Assembly: GCF_003626535.1 (NCBI RefSeq) | Contig: NZ_RBAL01000009.1 | Location: 1-64,000, forward strand | Length of the DNA stretch: 64,000 nucleotides | Direction of reading: 5' to 3' | Source: Streptomyces hoynatensis | GTDB taxonomy: Bacteria > Actinomycetota > Actinomycetes > Streptomycetales > Streptomycetaceae | Part shown: piece after piece, positions 36,787-50,704 of the stretch | Layout: each line of letters opens with the position of its first letter | How positions within the stretch are numbered: the first letter of the stretch is position 1 | Made by a program: the position numbers and the translations under genes | Notes under the pieces: model-generated | The model's database searches: none | What the model saw: the letters and a program-made list of their open reading frames with translations, nothing else | What the model was told of the DNA's origin: nothing

Positions 36787-38298
36787 TCAGCCGCCGCTCA
36801 CGCCCAGCCGTTCGAGGATGAGTTCCCTGGCCCTGGCGGCGTCCGCCTGGCCCCGGGTGGCCTTCATCACCGCGCCCACCAGGGCACCGGCCGCGGCGAC
36901 CTTGCCGCCGCGCACCTTGTCGGCCACGGCCTGGTTGGCCGCGATGGCCTCGTCGACCGCCGCGCCGAGCGCGCCCTCGTCGGACACGATCCGCAGGCCG
37001 CGCTTCTCGACGACCTCGTCGGGCTCGCCCTCGCCCTCCAGCACGCCGTCGATGACCTGCCGGGCCAGCTTGTCGTTGAGCGAGCCCTCCGCCACCAGGG
37101 CGGCGACCCTGGCGACCTGGGCGGGCGCGATGGGCAGCCCGGCGAGTTCCACGCCGCGCTCGTTCGCCCGCCTGGCCAGCTCGCCAAGCCACCACTTGCG
37201 GGCCGCCGCGGCGTCCGCGCCGGCCTCGACGGTGGCGACGATCAGGTCGACGGCGCCCGCGTTGAGCGCGGACTGCATCTCGTGGGCGGAGATGCCCCAC
37301 TCCTCACGGAGCCGGTTGCGCCGGGCGAGCGGGAGCTCGGGCAGCTCGGCGCGCAGCTTCTCCACCCACTCCCTGGCCGGGGCGAGCGGCACGAGGTCGG
37401 GCTCGGGGAAGTAGCGGTAGTCCTCCGCCTCCTCCTTGACCCGGCCCGAGGTGGTGGTGCCGTTCTCCTCGTGGAAGTGGCGGGTCTCCTGCACCACCGT
37501 GCCGCCGTCGGAGAGCACCCCGGCGTGCCGCTGGATCTCGAACCGCACCGCGCGCTCCACGCTGCGCAGCGAGTTGACGTTCTTCGTCTCGCTGCGGGTG
37601 CCGAAGGTCTCCCGGCCGTGCGGGCGCAGGCTCAGGTTGACGTCGCACCGCAGCTGGCCGAGCTCCATCCTGGCCTCGGAGACGCCGAGCGACCTGATCA
37701 GCTCGCGCAGCTCCGCCACGTAGGCGCGGGCGACCTCGGGCGCGCGCGCCCCGGCGCCGACGATCGGCTTGGTGACGATCTCGATCAGCGGGATGCCGGC
37801 GCGGTTGTAGTCGATCAGCGAGTGCGAGGCGCCGTGGATGCGGCCTGCCGCGCCGCCGATGTGGGTGGACTTGCCGGTGTCCTCCTCCATGTGGGCGCGC
37901 TCGATGCCCACCCGGAAGACCTCGCCGTCCTCCAGCTGCACGTCGAGGTGCCCGTCGTACGCGATGGGCTCGTCGTACTGGGAGGTCTGGAAGTTCTTCG
38001 GCATGTCCGGATAGAAGTAGTTCTTCCGGGCGAAGCGGCACCACTCGGCGATCTCGCAGCGGAGGGCCAGGCCGATCCTGATGGCCGACTCGACGCCGAT
38101 CTCGTTCACCACGGGCAGCGAGCCGGGCAGGCCGAGGCAGGTCGGGCAGGTCTGGGAGTTCGGCTCGGCGCCCGGGGTGGTGGCGCAGCCGCAGAACATC
38201 TTGGTCTTGGTGCCGAGCTCGACATGGACCTCGAGGCCCATGACGGGGTCGAAGGCCGCGAGCGCCTCCTCGTACGGCACCAGCTCTGTGACGGTCAC
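36787..38298 (-). CDS. gatB: Asp/Glu-tRNA(Asn/Gln) amidotransferase subunit B
   Basis: A 503-aa tRNA-binding and kinase subunit of GatCAB, which amidates misacylated Glu-tRNA(Gln) and Asp-tRNA(Asn). GTG 38298 has GAGAGG upstream. [20 protein letters not shown] and [15 protein letters not shown] carry zinc ligands; [19 protein letters not shown] and [14 protein letters not shown] are GatB signatures; the C-terminal YqeY-like domain ends [16 protein letters not shown]. Last gene of the gatC-gatA-orf-gatB unit. Confidence 0.97.
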   Translation of the reverse strand: MTVTELVPYEEALAAFDPVMGLEVHVELGTKTKMFCGCATTPGAEPNSQTCPTCLGLPGSLPVVNEIGVESAIRIGLALRCEIAEWCRFARKNYFYPDMPKNFQTSQYDEPIAYDGHLDVQLEDGEVFRVGIERAHMEEDTGKSTHIGGAAGRIHGASHSLIDYNRAGIPLIEIVTKPIVGAGARAPEVARAYVAELRELIRSLGVSEARMELGQLRCDVNLSLRPHGRETFGTRSETKNVNSLRSVERAVRFEIQRHAGVLSDGGTVVQETRHFHEENGTTTSGRVKEEAEDYRYFPEPDLVPLAPAREWVEKLRAELPELPLARRNRLREEWGISAHEMQSALNAGAVDLIVATVEAGADAAAARKWWLGELARRANERGVELAGLPIAPAQVARVAALVAEGSLNDKLARQVIDGVLEGEGEPDEVVEKRGLRIVSDEGALGAAVDEAIAANQAVADKVRGGKVAAAGALVGAVMKATRGQADAARARELILERLGVSGG

Positions 38299-38301
38299 GG
38301 T

Positions 38302-38523
38302 CTACCTCTCGGAAGCTTCCTCTTGGTTCAGGCGGCGCAGGTCGCGGGCCAGCAGGGCGAGGCCGGTGACGACCGCCGCAGCCGAGATGACGGCGTCCGC
38401 GAGGCGCAGATTGTCACCCTCTTCCCTGGCGTCCCGCAGCTGCCTGGCGACGCTGAACGCGCCGAAGAGCGTGGTGCCGATCGACAGGTACGTGCTGGCC
38501 TTTGACTTGGGCTTCTTGCTCAT
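38302..38523 (-). CDS. 73-aa predicted membrane protein between gatA and gatB
   Basis: ATG 38523 overlaps the gatA stop (ATGA) and its own stop lies three bases before gatB, so it is locked in the gat operon. The N-terminus is basic ([10 protein letters not shown]), then an amphipathic segment ([20 protein letters not shown]), then a hydrophobic helix [19 protein letters not shown] and a basic end. It is probably inner-membrane anchored. Function is unknown; similar small proteins in the same place of other streptomycetes would support a conserved role. Confidence 0.82.
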   Translation of the reverse strand: MSKKPKSKASTYLSIGTTLFGAFSVARQLRDAREEGDNLRLADAVISAAAVVTGLALLARDLRRLNQEEASER

Positions 38524-40031
38524 AGGACGGGCGCCTCCTCCAGGATCGGGTGTCCCCAGCGTGCCTGGAACGCGGCCTCCACCGCGGCTCCCACGCGGTA
38601 GAGCCGGTCGTCGGCCATGGCCGGGGCGATGACCTGCAGGCCCACCGGGAGCCCGTCCTCCGGCGCGAGGCCGCAGGGCAGGGACAGCGCGGCGTTGCCC
38701 GCCAGGTTCACCGGGATGGTGCACAGATCGGCCAGATACATCGCCATCGGGTCGTCGACGCGCTCGCCGATGGCGAAGGCGGTGGTGGGGGTGGTCGGCG
38801 AGACCACGACGTCGACCTGCCCGAACGCCGCCGCGAAGTCGCGGGCGACCATCGTGCGGGCCTTCTGGGCGCTGCCGTAGTAGGCGTCGTAGTAGCCGGA
38901 GGACAGGGCGTAGGTGCCCAGCATGATGCGGCGCTTCACCTCGGGTCCGAAGCCCGCCTCGCGGGTGAGGGAGGTGACCTCCTCTGCCGACCTGGTGCCG
39001 TCGTCGCCGACGCGCAGGCCGTAGCGCATGGCGTCGAAGCGGGCCAGGTTGGAGGAGCACTCGGAGGGGGCGATGAGGTAGTAGGCCGCCAGGGCCTTGT
39101 CGAAGGAGGGGCAGGACAGCTCGACGATCTCGGCGCCCAGCTCCCGGAGCAGCTCGACGGCCTCCGCGAAGCGCTGGGTGACCCCGGCCTGGAAGCCCTC
39201 GCCGCCGAACTCCCTGACGACGCCGACGCGCAGCCCGGCGACCGAGCCGTTCCGCGCCGCCTCGACCACCGGGGGCACGGGGGCGTCAACCGAGGTGGAG
39301 TCCAGCGGGTCGTGACCCGCCATCACCTCGTGCAGCAGCGCGGCGTCCAGCACCGTGCGGGCGCAGGGGCCGCCCTGGTCGAGGGAGGAGGAGAAGGCGA
39401 CCATGCCGTAGCGGGAGACGCCGCCGTAGGTGGGCTTGACGCCGACGGTGCCGGTGAGGGCGGCGGGCTGCCTGATGGAGCCGCCGGTGTCGGTGCCGAT
39501 GGCCAGGGCCGCCTGGAAGGAGGCGAGCGAGGCGGCCGAGCCGCCGCCCGAGCCGCCGGGGACGCGGGTGAGGTCCCAGGGGTTGCCGGTGGGGCCGAAG
39601 GCGCTGTTCTCGGTGGAGGAGCCCATGGCGAACTCGTCCATGTTGGTCTTGCCGAGGAGCACCAGGCCGGCCTCCTTCAGCCGCCTGGTGACGGTGGCGT
39701 CGTAGGGCGGCAGCCAGCCGTCGAGGATCTTGGAGCCGACGGTGGTGGGCACGCCCTCGGTGGCGAAGATGTCCTTCATGGCCAGGGGCACGCCGGCCAG
39801 CGGTCCCAGCCGCTCCCCTGCGGCGCGCTTGGCGTCGACCGCCCTGGCCTGGGCGAGGGCGCCCTCGCGGTCCACGTGGAGGAAGGCGTGCACCTTCTCG
39901 TCCACGGCCTCGATGCGGGCCAGGTGCGCCTCGGTCACCTCGACGGCGCTCGTCGTGCCGTCGGCGATCCGCGCGGCGAGTTCGGCCGCCGTCAGCCGGG
40001 TCAGGCCGGCCGGGTCCTTCACGTCTGCCAC
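38520..40031 (-). CDS. gatA: Asp/Glu-tRNA(Asn/Gln) amidotransferase subunit A
   Basis: A 503-aa amidase subunit that releases ammonia from glutamine for GatCAB. GTG 40031 was chosen because GGAGG lies seven bases upstream; GTG 40037, overlapping the gatC stop, is too close to that site. The Ser-cisSer-Lys triad is in [20 protein letters not shown] and [13 protein letters not shown]. The C-terminal [20 protein letters not shown]-type region is typical. Confidence 0.96.
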   Translation of the reverse strand: MADVKDPAGLTRLTAAELAARIADGTTSAVEVTEAHLARIEAVDEKVHAFLHVDREGALAQARAVDAKRAAGERLGPLAGVPLAMKDIFATEGVPTTVGSKILDGWLPPYDATVTRRLKEAGLVLLGKTNMDEFAMGSSTENSAFGPTGNPWDLTRVPGGSGGGSAASLASFQAALAIGTDTGGSIRQPAALTGTVGVKPTYGGVSRYGMVAFSSSLDQGGPCARTVLDAALLHEVMAGHDPLDSTSVDAPVPPVVEAARNGSVAGLRVGVVREFGGEGFQAGVTQRFAEAVELLRELGAEIVELSCPSFDKALAAYYLIAPSECSSNLARFDAMRYGLRVGDDGTRSAEEVTSLTREAGFGPEVKRRIMLGTYALSSGYYDAYYGSAQKARTMVARDFAAAFGQVDVVVSPTTPTTAFAIGERVDDPMAMYLADLCTIPVNLAGNAALSLPCGLAPEDGLPVGLQVIAPAMADDRLYRVGAAVEAAFQARWGHPILEEAPVL

Positions 40032-40033
40032 GG

Positions 40034-40330
40034 TCACTCCTCCCCCAGGATCTGCGGCACCTTGAAACGCTGCTGCTCCTGGGCGGGGGCGCCGGACAGC
40101 GCCTGCTGCGCGGTGAGGCCCGGGCGGACCTCGTCGGCGCGCATGACGTTGGTCAGGGGCAGCGGGTGGGAGGTCGGCGGTACGTCCTCGGCGGCGACCT
40201 CGGAGACGCGGGCGACCGCGCCGATGATGTCGTCGAGCTGTCCGGCGAAGTGGTCGAGCTCCTCGTCGGTCAGCTCCAGACGCGCCAGCCGGGCGAGGTG
40301 GGCGACCTCCTCGCGCGTGATGCCGGGCAT
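40034..40330 (-). CDS. gatC: Asp/Glu-tRNA(Asn/Gln) amidotransferase subunit C
   Basis: A 98-aa belt subunit that wraps around GatA and Gat[21 protein letters not shown] and a C-terminal [15 protein letters not shown] are the family's two conserved blocks. First gene of the gat operon; 109 bases separate it from the GGDEF-EAL gene upstream. Confidence 0.95.
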   Translation of the reverse strand: MPGITREEVAHLARLARLELTDEELDHFAGQLDDIIGAVARVSEVAAEDVPPTSHPLPLTNVMRADEVRPGLTAQQALSGAPAQEQQRFKVPQILGEE

Positions 40331-40439
40331 GTGGCGATCCTCTTGCTCGTCGCGGGTTTGCTGGGTCGGGGCAATCCTATGGCGCGCGGGAGGTGGGCGG
40401 CGCCCGGATTCCGGCCCGGCCGGGCGGGCCGGGGCGGGT

Positions 40440-42518
40440 TCAGCCGACGGCCTGCCCCTCGACGGGCACGTCCTCGGCCGGTCCTGGCCCGCCGGCGCGG
40501 GCGCGCAGCCAGGCCGTGGTCTCGGCGGCCGGCATCGCGGCGGCCACCAGCCAGCCCTGGACGGCGTCGCAGCCCAGGTCGCGCAGGCGTTCCCAGGTCT
40601 CGTCGTCCTCCACTCCCTCGGCGACGACGACCAGGCCGAGGGAGTGCGCGAGGTCGATGGTGCAGCGCACGATCTCGGCGTCCTCGCTGTCCACGGTGAG
40701 CCGGGCGACGAAGGAGCGGTCGATCTTCAGCTCGCTGACCGGGAGCCGGCGCAGGTGGACGAGGGAGGAGTAGCCGGTGCCGAAGTCGTCCAGGGACATC
40801 CGCACGCCGTGCCCGGTGAGCCCGGCCAGGGTGTCGGCCGCGAGCTGGGGGTCCTCCAGCATGACGTGTTCGGTGATCTCCAGCTGCAGCGAGCCGGGCG
40901 GGACGCCGTGCCGGGCGAGGCGGGCGGCCACGGTGCCGGCGAACCCGGGGCTGTGCACGTCGCGCGGGGAGACGTTGACCGCGACGGGGACGGTCAGCCC
41001 CTGCGCGCGCCAGCGGGCGAGCTGGCCGAGCGCGGTCTCCAGCACGTACTCGGTCAGCCGCGGCATGAGGCCCGAGGTCTCGGCGATGGCGATGAACTCG
41101 TCGGGCGGGACCTTGCCGCGCTCCGGATGCCGCCAGCGCAGCAGCGCCTCCAGGCCGGCGACGGCGCCGTCGAAGCGGACCTTGGGCTGGTAGTGCAGCT
41201 CGATCTCGCCCGTGTCGAGGGCGCGGCGCAGGTCGCCGAGCAGGGCGAGCCGGTCGGGGGTGTTGCCGTCGCGGGAGGCGTCGTAGACCTCGACGCCGCT
41301 GCGGTCGTTCTTCGCGTCGTACATCGCGACGTCCGCGCGCCGCAGCAGGCCCTCGGCCTCGGGGGCGTGTTCGGGGAAGACGGCTACCCCGGCGCTGGCC
41401 TCCACGACGAGGGTCAGGCCGCCCAGGTCGAGGGGGGCGCTGAGGGCGCCGACGAGGGCGCGGGCCGCGTGCTGGGCGCTGGTGACGGACTCCACGGCGG
41501 GGAGCAGGACGGCGAACTCGTCCCCGCCGAGCCTGGCGGCCTCGGCCCCGGGCGGCAGGCAGCCGCCGATGCGGTCGGCGACGCGCAGCAGCAGCTGATC
41601 GCCCGCGAGGTGGCCGAGGGTGTCGTTGACCGAGCGGAAGCTGTCGAGGTCGATGAGGAGCAACGCGGCCCGCTCGCCCGCCCGTTCGGCTTCGTCGAGG
41701 GCGCCCCTGGTGCGTTCGAGCAGCCACTGGCGGTTGGGGAGCCCGGTCAGCGGGTCGATCAGCTGGTCCTCGACGCGGGCCCGGGCCATCCAGAAGGTGA
41801 AGTCGAGGGCGATCAGCGGGACGGCGAACAGCGGGAGCAGCAGCGGCTTGCCCACGGCGACGACGACGATGAGCGGGGCGACGCACAGCAGGGCGAGCGC
41901 CATGAGCGCCTGCTTCAGCAGGGCGGTGCCCGCCATCGAGGGCAGCCCGCCCGGCGGGTCGCTGCTGAGCCAGTGCAGGGCGCGGGTGAGGACGAGGTAG
42001 GCCAGGGCGCCGAGGAGCAGCTGGAGGGCGGTGGTGGCCTCCCAGGCGGCGGGCTCCCAGCGGTGCTCGATGCTGGGCCGTTCGCCCCAGGCGGCGAGGA
42101 CGAGGGCGGCCGCGCCGACGCCGAGGACGTCGATCGCCCCGTGCAGGAGGGCCTGCGGCCAGCGGTCGCGGCGGGCGGCGCCGGCCAGGGTGACCACGGA
42201 GAGGCTGACCAGGACGGCGGGCAGCCAGCCGTAGAGGAGCAGCATGGACAGGGCGAGCGCCGCGCCAGAGCCGCTGCCGAAACCCCACCAGCGGTCCCGG
42301 CCGAGGGCGACCAGGTGGGCGACGACGATGCCGGTGAGGAGGGCGAACCCCCAGCCGGGGCGGTCGCCGGGGAACAGGGCCTGCCCGTGGTCGAGGACCC
42401 GCAGCACGCCGATCAGGAGCGCGGCCGAGGCGGCGGCGAGCACGGCGGGCCTGACGTAGCGGGAGAGCCAGGCGTGGCCGCCTCCGGGAAGCCGTCTCCC
42501 TTCTGGGGCTGACTGCAT
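40440..42518 (-). CDS. rmdB: Membrane GGDEF-EAL c-di-GMP phosphodiesterase, RmdB-like
   Basis: A 692-aa protein; ATG 42518 has GAGAGGG upstream. Seven or so membrane segments fill residues 20-250, then a GGDEF domain ([11 protein letters not shown]) and an EAL domain. EAL residues are intact: [53 protein letters not shown] and VVAEGVED. The GGDEF lacks the RxxD inhibitory site (PPGA instead), so cyclase activity would not be product-inhibited, or the domain serves as a GTP sensor. The layout and position next to ligA match RmdB, a phosphodiesterase affecting Streptomyces development; the symbol is by that resemblance. Confidence 0.86.
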   Translation of the reverse strand: MQSAPEGRRLPGGGHAWLSRYVRPAVLAAASAALLIGVLRVLDHGQALFPGDRPGWGFALLTGIVVAHLVALGRDRWWGFGSGSGAALALSMLLLYGWLPAVLVSLSVVTLAGAARRDRWPQALLHGAIDVLGVGAAALVLAAWGERPSIEHRWEPAAWEATTALQLLLGALAYLVLTRALHWLSSDPPGGLPSMAGTALLKQALMALALLCVAPLIVVVAVGKPLLLPLFAVPLIALDFTFWMARARVEDQLIDPLTGLPNRQWLLERTRGALDEAERAGERAALLLIDLDSFRSVNDTLGHLAGDQLLLRVADRIGGCLPPGAEAARLGGDEFAVLLPAVESVTSAQHAARALVGALSAPLDLGGLTLVVEASAGVAVFPEHAPEAEGLLRRADVAMYDAKNDRSGVEVYDASRDGNTPDRLALLGDLRRALDTGEIELHYQPKVRFDGAVAGLEALLRWRHPERGKVPPDEFIAIAETSGLMPRLTEYVLETALGQLARWRAQGLTVPVAVNVSPRDVHSPGFAGTVAARLARHGVPPGSLQLEITEHVMLEDPQLAADTLAGLTGHGVRMSLDDFGTGYSSLVHLRRLPVSELKIDRSFVARLTVDSEDAEIVRCTIDLAHSLGLVVVAEGVEDDETWERLRDLGCDAVQGWLVAAAMPAAETTAWLRARAGGPGPAEDVPVEGQAVG

Positions 42519-42966
42519 ACAGGTCCCTCTCACGGCCGCTCTCGCCGGCGCCCGGGGCAGGCGCACCACCCCACATTAGGCCGCTCGGCGCCGCCGGGGG
42601 CAGCGAACGGCACCGCGGACCGCGTGGCTTTCGGCCAGTCACATTCCTTTGGCAATACCGAGGGCATATGCCCCTGGCGTGCGAAGAACAAGCCTGCCGC
42701 CGCCGGAAAGTACGCTCCGCCACCGGTGCGCCACCCGCTCGCCACCGGCGCGCCAGGCCGGCGCGCCGGCGCCCTCGCCACCCCACGCCGCCCCCGCCCG
42801 GCACCGGGGCCGGCCGGAACCGGCCGCCGCCGGCGCGGCGGCTTCCCGCCCGCGGGACCGCCCTTGCCCGTGTCATGAGCACGCGACCGATTCCCGCGGC
42901 TCCCCCCGCGGGAACCACCCCCGGCGCCGCGCGCCTCCCCGGCCTCCCCCGGACCCGGCCCCCGGC
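42519..42966. other. Intergenic region between ligA and rmdB-like gene
   Basis: 448 bases between two same-strand genes. A 12-bp perfect palindrome, GGGCATATGCCC, lies at 42662-42673 in an AT-richer patch (about 42630-42680) that may hold the promoter of the GGDEF-EAL gene. Rightward open frames here run into ligA's antisense and are spurious. Confidence 0.5.
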
Positions 42967-46294
<3,328 letters not shown>

Positions 46295-46387
46295 CCCCGC
46301 AGCGTACGGCGGCCGGGCCGCGCGGCGATCCGCGGCCGGGCGCGACCGGGGCGTACGGGGGCGGGCCGGCGCGGCAGGGGCGGGCGG

Positions 46388-47077
46388 TCAGCCGGCGGGG
46401 CGCACGCTCAGGTCGGTGATCTCGGCGCCCGGCGGCAGGTCGAGGGCGGTGAGCACGGTGGTGGCCACCGAGTCCGCCGTCAGCCAGCGCTCCGGGTCGT
46501 ACTCCCTGCCCTCCTGCCGGTGCACCTTCTCCTGCATCGGGGTCGCGGTACGGCCCGGGTAGACGGTGGTCACCCGCACCCCGTGTGCGGCCTCCTCCCC
46601 GCGCAGCGCGTCGGCCAGGGCGCGCAGCCCGTGCTTGCTGGCGGCGTACGCGGCCCAGTTCGGGTGGGCCCGCAGCCCGGCGCCCGAGTTGACGAACACC
46701 ACGTGGCCGCGGGCGGCGCGCAGCTGCGGCAACAGCAGCCGGGTCAGCTCGGCAGGGGCGACGAGGTTGGCCGCGAGCGTGGCCTGCCACACGGCGGGGG
46801 TCAACTCGCCGACGGGGGCGAGCTCGACGACGCCCGCCGCGTGCAGCAGGGAGTCGACGCGCTCGGGCGGCGACTGGTGGCCGAGCGCCCAGGACAGCCG
46901 CTCGGGCACGGCCAGGTCGCCCACCAGGGTCCCGGCGCCGGGGAAACGCTCCGCGAGCTCCCTGGCGCGCCCCGCGTCGCGGGCCCACAGCCACAGCTCG
47001 TCCCCCCGCTCGGCCAGCCGCCCGGCGAGGGCCGCGCCGATGCCGGAACCCGCCCCTGTGATCACATGCGTTGCCAT
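46388..47077 (-). CDS. Short-chain dehydrogenase/reductase
   Basis: A 229-aa SDR. ATG 47077 begins MATHVITGAGSGIGAALAGR, the dinucleotide-binding motif TGxxxGIG. VFVNSGAGLRAHPNWAAYAASKHGL contains the catalytic Ser, Tyr and Lys (YAASK). The N-A-G-like motif is LLHAAGVVELAP. Substrate unknown. It is divergent from a nitrilase-family gene, with an 8-bp tandem repeat in the gap. Confidence 0.92.
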   Translation of the reverse strand: MATHVITGAGSGIGAALAGRLAERGDELWLWARDAGRARELAERFPGAGTLVGDLAVPERLSWALGHQSPPERVDSLLHAAGVVELAPVGELTPAVWQATLAANLVAPAELTRLLLPQLRAARGHVVFVNSGAGLRAHPNWAAYAASKHGLRALADALRGEEAAHGVRVTTVYPGRTATPMQEKVHRQEGREYDPERWLTADSVATTVLTALDLPPGAEITDLSVRPAG

Positions 47078-47152
47078 AGGACCATGGTCTCCCACGGCCC
47101 GCGCGGAGCCGGCGGCGGCCGTCGCCGCCGGGGCCGCGCGCCGGCGAACCGA

Positions 47153-47208
47153 GCAACCGGGCAACCGGGCAACCGGGCAACCGGGCAACCGAGCAACCGA
47201 GCAACCGA
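47153..47208. repeat. 8-bp tandem repeat (GCAACCGR)7
   Basis: Seven perfect back-to-back units: GCAACCGG four times, then GCAACCGA three times; a decayed unit precedes them. It sits in the 146-base divergent gap, ending 15 bases before the nitrilase start and just ahead of its GAGGAGG ribosome site. Copy-number slippage could alter promoter spacing. Confidence 0.9.
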
Positions 47209-47223
47209 CGAGGAGGTCCCCGG

Positions 47224-48042
47224 GTGGGAGAGGTGCGCGTGGCGGTGTGCCAGCTGGCGGCGGACGTCTCGCCGACGGCCAACCTGGCCACCGTCTCGGA
47301 ACGGGTGCGGGCCGCCGCCGAGGCGGGGGCCGGGGCGGTGGTCTTCCCCGAGGCGACGATGGCGAGGTTCGGCATCCCGCTCGGGCCGGTGGCCGAGCCG
47401 CTCGACGGGCCGTGGGCAACGGGGGTGCGCGAGGCCGCGGCGCGCGCCGGAGTGCTGGTCGTCGCCGGGATGTTCACGCCGGCGCCCGACGGGCGGGTGC
47501 GCAACACCCTGCTGATCACCGGCCGTGGCGTGGACACCCACTACGACAAGCTGCACCTCTACGACGCCTTCGGCTTCGCCGAGTCCGCGACGGTCGCGCC
47601 CGGGGACCGGACGGTGCTGGCGGACCTGGACGGGGTGCGGCTGGGGTTCGCCACCTGCTACGACGTGCGGTTCCCCGGGCTGTTCACGCGGCTCGCGGAC
47701 CAGGGGGCGCAGGCCGTCCTGCTGCCCGCCTCCTGGGGCGCCGGCCCCGGCAAGCGGGAGCAGTGGGAGGTGCTGGTGCGCGCCCGGGCGCTGGACAGCA
47801 CCTGCTGGGTGGTCGCGGCCGGGCAGGCCGACCCCGCCACCGTGGGGAAGCCCCCGGCGGGCCGGGCGCCCACCGGCATCGGCCACAGCATGGTGGTCTC
47901 CCCGCTCGGCGAGGTCAGGGCCAGGCTCGGGGCGGCCCCCGGCCTGCTGCTGCACACCCTGGACGCGGCCGAGACGGACCGGGCCCGCGCGGCCGTCCCG
48001 GTGCTGGCCAACCGCCGCCGCGACCTGGAGTCGCCCGCCTGA
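47224..48042 (+). CDS. Carbon-nitrogen hydrolase (nitrilase superfamily)
   Basis: A 272-aa amidase-type enzyme; GTG 47224 with GAGGAGG upstream. The catalytic Glu43 (VVFPEATM), Lys109 (HYDKLHLYDAFGF) and Cys145 (FATCYDVRFP) are all present. The YDKLHLYDAFG and CYDVRFP patterns resemble Nit1/Nit2-like omega-amidases and deaminated-glutathione amidases, so a repair role on 2-oxoglutaramate or deaminated glutathione/mycothiol is possible. Convergent with mnmA. Confidence 0.9.
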   Translation: MGEVRVAVCQLAADVSPTANLATVSERVRAAAEAGAGAVVFPEATMARFGIPLGPVAEPLDGPWATGVREAAARAGVLVVAGMFTPAPDGRVRNTLLITGRGVDTHYDKLHLYDAFGFAESATVAPGDRTVLADLDGVRLGFATCYDVRFPGLFTRLADQGAQAVLLPASWGAGPGKREQWEVLVRARALDSTCWVVAAGQADPATVGKPPAGRAPTGIGHSMVVSPLGEVRARLGAAPGLLLHTLDAAETDRARAAVPVLANRRRDLESPA

Positions 48043-48056
48043 ACGCGCCGCGGGCG
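48032..48056. terminator. Compact bidirectional terminator
   Basis: CGCCCGC / GCGGGCG, 7-bp stem with 11-base loop, overlapping the end of the nitrilase gene and lying just before the convergent mnmA stop. Confidence 0.5.
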
Positions 48057-48061
48057 GCGGC

Positions 48062-49204
48062 TCAGGCGACGTGCGCGGTGCGGCGCTCGGTGGCGGCGAT
48101 GGTGGCGGAACCCACCACCCTGCTCCCGTCGTACAGGACGATCGCCTGCCCAGGGGCGACGCCGCGGACCGGGCTGGCGAAACGCACCCGCAGCTCCTCG
48201 CCTGCGAGTTCGGCCGTCACCGGCGTCTCCCCGCCGTGGGCGCGCAGCTGCGCGGTGTACGCGCCGGGCCCGGTGGGCGTCCGGCCACACCAGCGGGGGC
48301 GGATTCCGGTCAGCGCGACCACGTCGAGGGACTCGGCGGGGCCGACCGTGACCCGGTTGTCCACCGGCGAGATGTCGAGCACGTAGCGCGGCTTCCCGTC
48401 GGGGGCCGGATGCCCCAGCCGCAGGCCGCGGCGCTGGCCGATGGTGAAGCCGTGCGCGCCCTGGTGGGTGCCCACCACGCGGCCGTCCTCGTCCACGATC
48501 TCGCCCTCGGCGCTGCCGAGCCGCCCGGCCAGAAAGCCCCGGGTGTCGCCGTCGGCGATGAAGCAGATGTCGTGGCTGTCCGGCTTCCTGGCCACCGCGA
48601 GCCCCCGGCGCTGGGCCTCGGCCCTGATCTCCGCCTTGGTGGCCCGGGTGTCGCCCAGCGGGAACATGGCGTGGGCCAGCTGCCGCTGGTCGAGCACCCC
48701 GAGCACGTAGCTCTGGTCCTTGTCCTGGTCGGCGGACCTGTGCAGCTCCCGCTCGCCGTCCGCGCCGCGCCGCACGGTGGCGTAGTGGCCGGTGCACACC
48801 GCGTCGAAGCCGAGCGCGAGCGCCTTGTCGAGCAGCGCCGCGAACTTGATCTTCTCGTTGCAGCGCAGGCACGGGTTGGGCGTGCGCCCCGCCCGGTACT
48901 CGGCGACGAAGTCGTCCACCACGTCGGCGCGGAAGCGCTCGGCCAGGTCCCACACGTAGAAGGGGATGCCGATGACGTCGGCGGCGCGCCTGGCGTCGCG
49001 GGAGTCCTCCAGGGTGCAGCAGCCGCGCGCGCCGGTGCGGAAGGACTGCGGGTTCGCGGAGAGGGCGAGGTGGACGCCGGTCACCTCGTGCCCGGCCTCG
49101 GCGGCCCTGGCGGCGGCGACGGCGGAGTCCACGCCGCCCGACATGGCGGCCAGCACCCGCAGGGGGCGCCGGGCCCGGCCCGGCTCGCGGTGGGTCTCGG
49201 TCAT
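48062..49204 (-). CDS. mnmA: tRNA-specific 2-thiouridylase
   Basis: A 380-aa enzyme that thiolates U34 of tRNA Lys/Glu/Gln using sulfur from a cysteine desulfurase. ATG 49204 has GAGG five bases upstream. The PP-loop is [15 protein letters not shown]; nucleophilic Cys is in [12 protein letters not shown] and the persulfide Cys in [15 protein letters not shown]. The C-terminal beta-barrel follows. The desulfurase gene lies 24 bases upstream, a natural sulfur-supply operon. Confidence 0.96.
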   Translation of the reverse strand: MTETHREPGRARRPLRVLAAMSGGVDSAVAAARAAEAGHEVTGVHLALSANPQSFRTGARGCCTLEDSRDARRAADVIGIPFYVWDLAERFRADVVDDFVAEYRAGRTPNPCLRCNEKIKFAALLDKALALGFDAVCTGHYATVRRGADGERELHRSADQDKDQSYVLGVLDQRQLAHAMFPLGDTRATKAEIRAEAQRRGLAVARKPDSHDICFIADGDTRGFLAGRLGSAEGEIVDEDGRVVGTHQGAHGFTIGQRRGLRLGHPAPDGKPRYVLDISPVDNRVTVGPAESLDVVALTGIRPRWCGRTPTGPGAYTAQLRAHGGETPVTAELAGEELRVRFASPVRGVAPGQAIVLYDGSRVVGSATIAATERRTAHVA

Positions 49205-49228
49205 CACGCCTCAAGCCTACGCGCCGGT

Positions 49229-50398
49229 TCAGGTCAGGCCGGCCGCGCGGGCCCGCCGCACCGCGGGGCCGATGGCCTCGGCGAGCGCGGCCACGTCCTC
49301 CTTGACCGAGGTGTGGCCGAGCGAGAACCGCAGGGTGCCGCGGGCGAGTTCGCGGTCGGCCCCGGCGGCGAGCAGCACGTGGCTGGGCTGCGCGACGCCC
49401 GCGGTGCAGGCCGAGCCGGTGGAGCACTCGATGCCCTGGGCGTCGAGCAGCAGCAGCAGCGAGTCGCCCTCACAGCCGGGAAAGGCGAAGTGCGCGTTGC
49501 CCGGCAGCCGCCCGGCCGGGTCCGGGTCCCCGCCGAGCACGGCGTCGGGAACGGCCGCCAGGACCGCGGCGATCAGCTCGTCGCGCAGCGCGCCGATCTC
49601 CCGGGCGAACCGCTCGCGGCGGGCCACGGCCAGCTCGGCGGCCACCGCGAAGGCGGTCACGGCGGGCACATCCAGGGTGCCGGAGCGGATCTCCCGCTCC
49701 TGGCCGCCGCCGTGCAGCACGGGCGTGGGGCTCCACTCCCGGCCCAGGAGCAGGGCGCCGATGCCGTAGGGGCCGCCGATCTTGTGCCCGGAGACGGTGA
49801 CCGCGGCGAGCGGGCAGGCCCCGAAGTCCACCGGGAGCTGGCCGACGGCCTGGACCGCGTCGGCGTGCATCGGGATGCCGTACTCCGCGGCCACGGCGGC
49901 GAGTTCGGCCACCGGCTGGACGGTGCCTATCTCGTTGTTGGCCCACATGACGGTGACCAGGGCGACCTCGTCAGGGCCGCGCTCGACGGCCGCGCGCAGG
50001 GCGTCCGGGTGCACCCGGCCGTAACGGTCCACCGGCAGCCAGTCGACGGTGGCCCCCTCGTGGTCGGCGAGCCACTGGACGGCGTCGAGCACGGCGTGGT
50101 GCTCCACGGGGCTGGCCAGCACCCGGGTGCGGCGGGGGTCGGCGTCCCTGCGGGCCCAGTACAGGCCCTTGACCGCCAGGTTGTCCGCCTCGGTGCCGCC
50201 CGCGGTGAAGACCACCTCGCTCGGCAGGGCGCCGAGCGCGCCGGCGAGCGACTCCCGCGCCTCCTCGACGGCGCGCCGCGCCCGCCTTCCCGAGCCGTGC
50301 AGCGCGGAGGCGTTGCCGGTGCGGGCCAGCTGCTCGGTCATCGCCGCGATGGCCTCGGGAAGCATCGGCGTGGTGGCGGCGTGGTCGAAGTACGGCAT
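49229..50398 (-). CDS. Cysteine desulfurase (IscS/NifS-like)
   Basis: A 389-aa class V PLP aminotransferase-fold enzyme providing persulfide sulfur. [16 protein letters not shown] opens the protein; [10 protein letters not shown] and [10 protein letters not shown] bind PLP; Lys206 in [13 protein letters not shown] forms the aldimine; the persulfide Cys331 is in [13 protein letters not shown]. The loop length is that of group I (IscS-like). Its operon partner mnmA indicates a role in tRNA thiolation, and possibly Fe-S assembly. Confidence 0.95.
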   Translation of the reverse strand: MPYFDHAATTPMLPEAIAAMTEQLARTGNASALHGSGRRARRAVEEARESLAGALGALPSEVVFTAGGTEADNLAVKGLYWARRDADPRRTRVLASPVEHHAVLDAVQWLADHEGATVDWLPVDRYGRVHPDALRAAVERGPDEVALVTVMWANNEIGTVQPVAELAAVAAEYGIPMHADAVQAVGQLPVDFGACPLAAVTVSGHKIGGPYGIGALLLGREWSPTPVLHGGGQEREIRSGTLDVPAVTAFAVAAELAVARRERFAREIGALRDELIAAVLAAVPDAVLGGDPDPAGRLPGNAHFAFPGCEGDSLLLLLDAQGIECSTGSACTAGVAQPSHVLLAAGADRELARGTLRFSLGHTSVKEDVAALAEAIGPAVRRARAAGLT

Positions 50399-50470
50399 GG
50401 TGGGGCCGATTCTACGAGCAGGGCGGGCGGGGACCGGACCCGCGGGTCCGCTTCCCCGGCCGGCGCCGGC

Positions 50471-50653
50471 TCAGCTGAGCGCGCCGAGCCGGGTCAGCTC
50501 CTGGGCGCAGCGCACGGCGTCCTCCTCGCGTTCGAAGAGCGCGGCGCGCGGGTGGTGGCTGCCCGGGTCGGGGTCGGGAACGTGGGCGAGGTGCCCCTCG
50601 TCGGAGACGACGTACCAGCCGCGGTCCGCACTGTGCCGTGCCTCGTAGCGCAT
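50471..50653 (-). CDS. 60-aa hypothetical protein
   Basis: ATG 50653 begins MRYEARHSADRGWYVVSDEG, and the end EREEDAVRCAQELTRLG is a helix. The pattern, two or three strands with a conserved Trp then an acidic helix, looks like a small alpha/beta protein such as short DUF families in actinobacteria. A longer in-frame start exists at 50689. No function can be assigned. Confidence 0.65.
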   Translation of the reverse strand: MRYEARHSADRGWYVVSDEGHLAHVPDPDPGSHHPRAALFEREEDAVRCAQELTRLGALS

Positions 50654-50704
50654 GGCGGAACCGTACTGCCCCGGGACCCGCCCGGCCACCCGGCCCCGCG
50701 CGCC

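Noticed and set aside
36193-36821. Several >70-codon frames in the GC-rich gap before gatB
   Set aside because: Compositionally Arg/Pro/Ala/Gly noise, no ribosome sites, and they cross repeats and the terminator.
40037-40037. GTG 40037 as gatA start
   Set aside because: GGAGG lies almost against it; GTG 40031 has ideal seven-base spacing. The difference is two residues.
47140-47515. Open frames through the 8-bp repeat giving QPGNRATG repeats
   Set aside because: A 24-base periodicity in a non-coding tandem repeat yields this peptide; there is no ribosome site, and the frames overlap the nitrilase or SDR genes out of frame.
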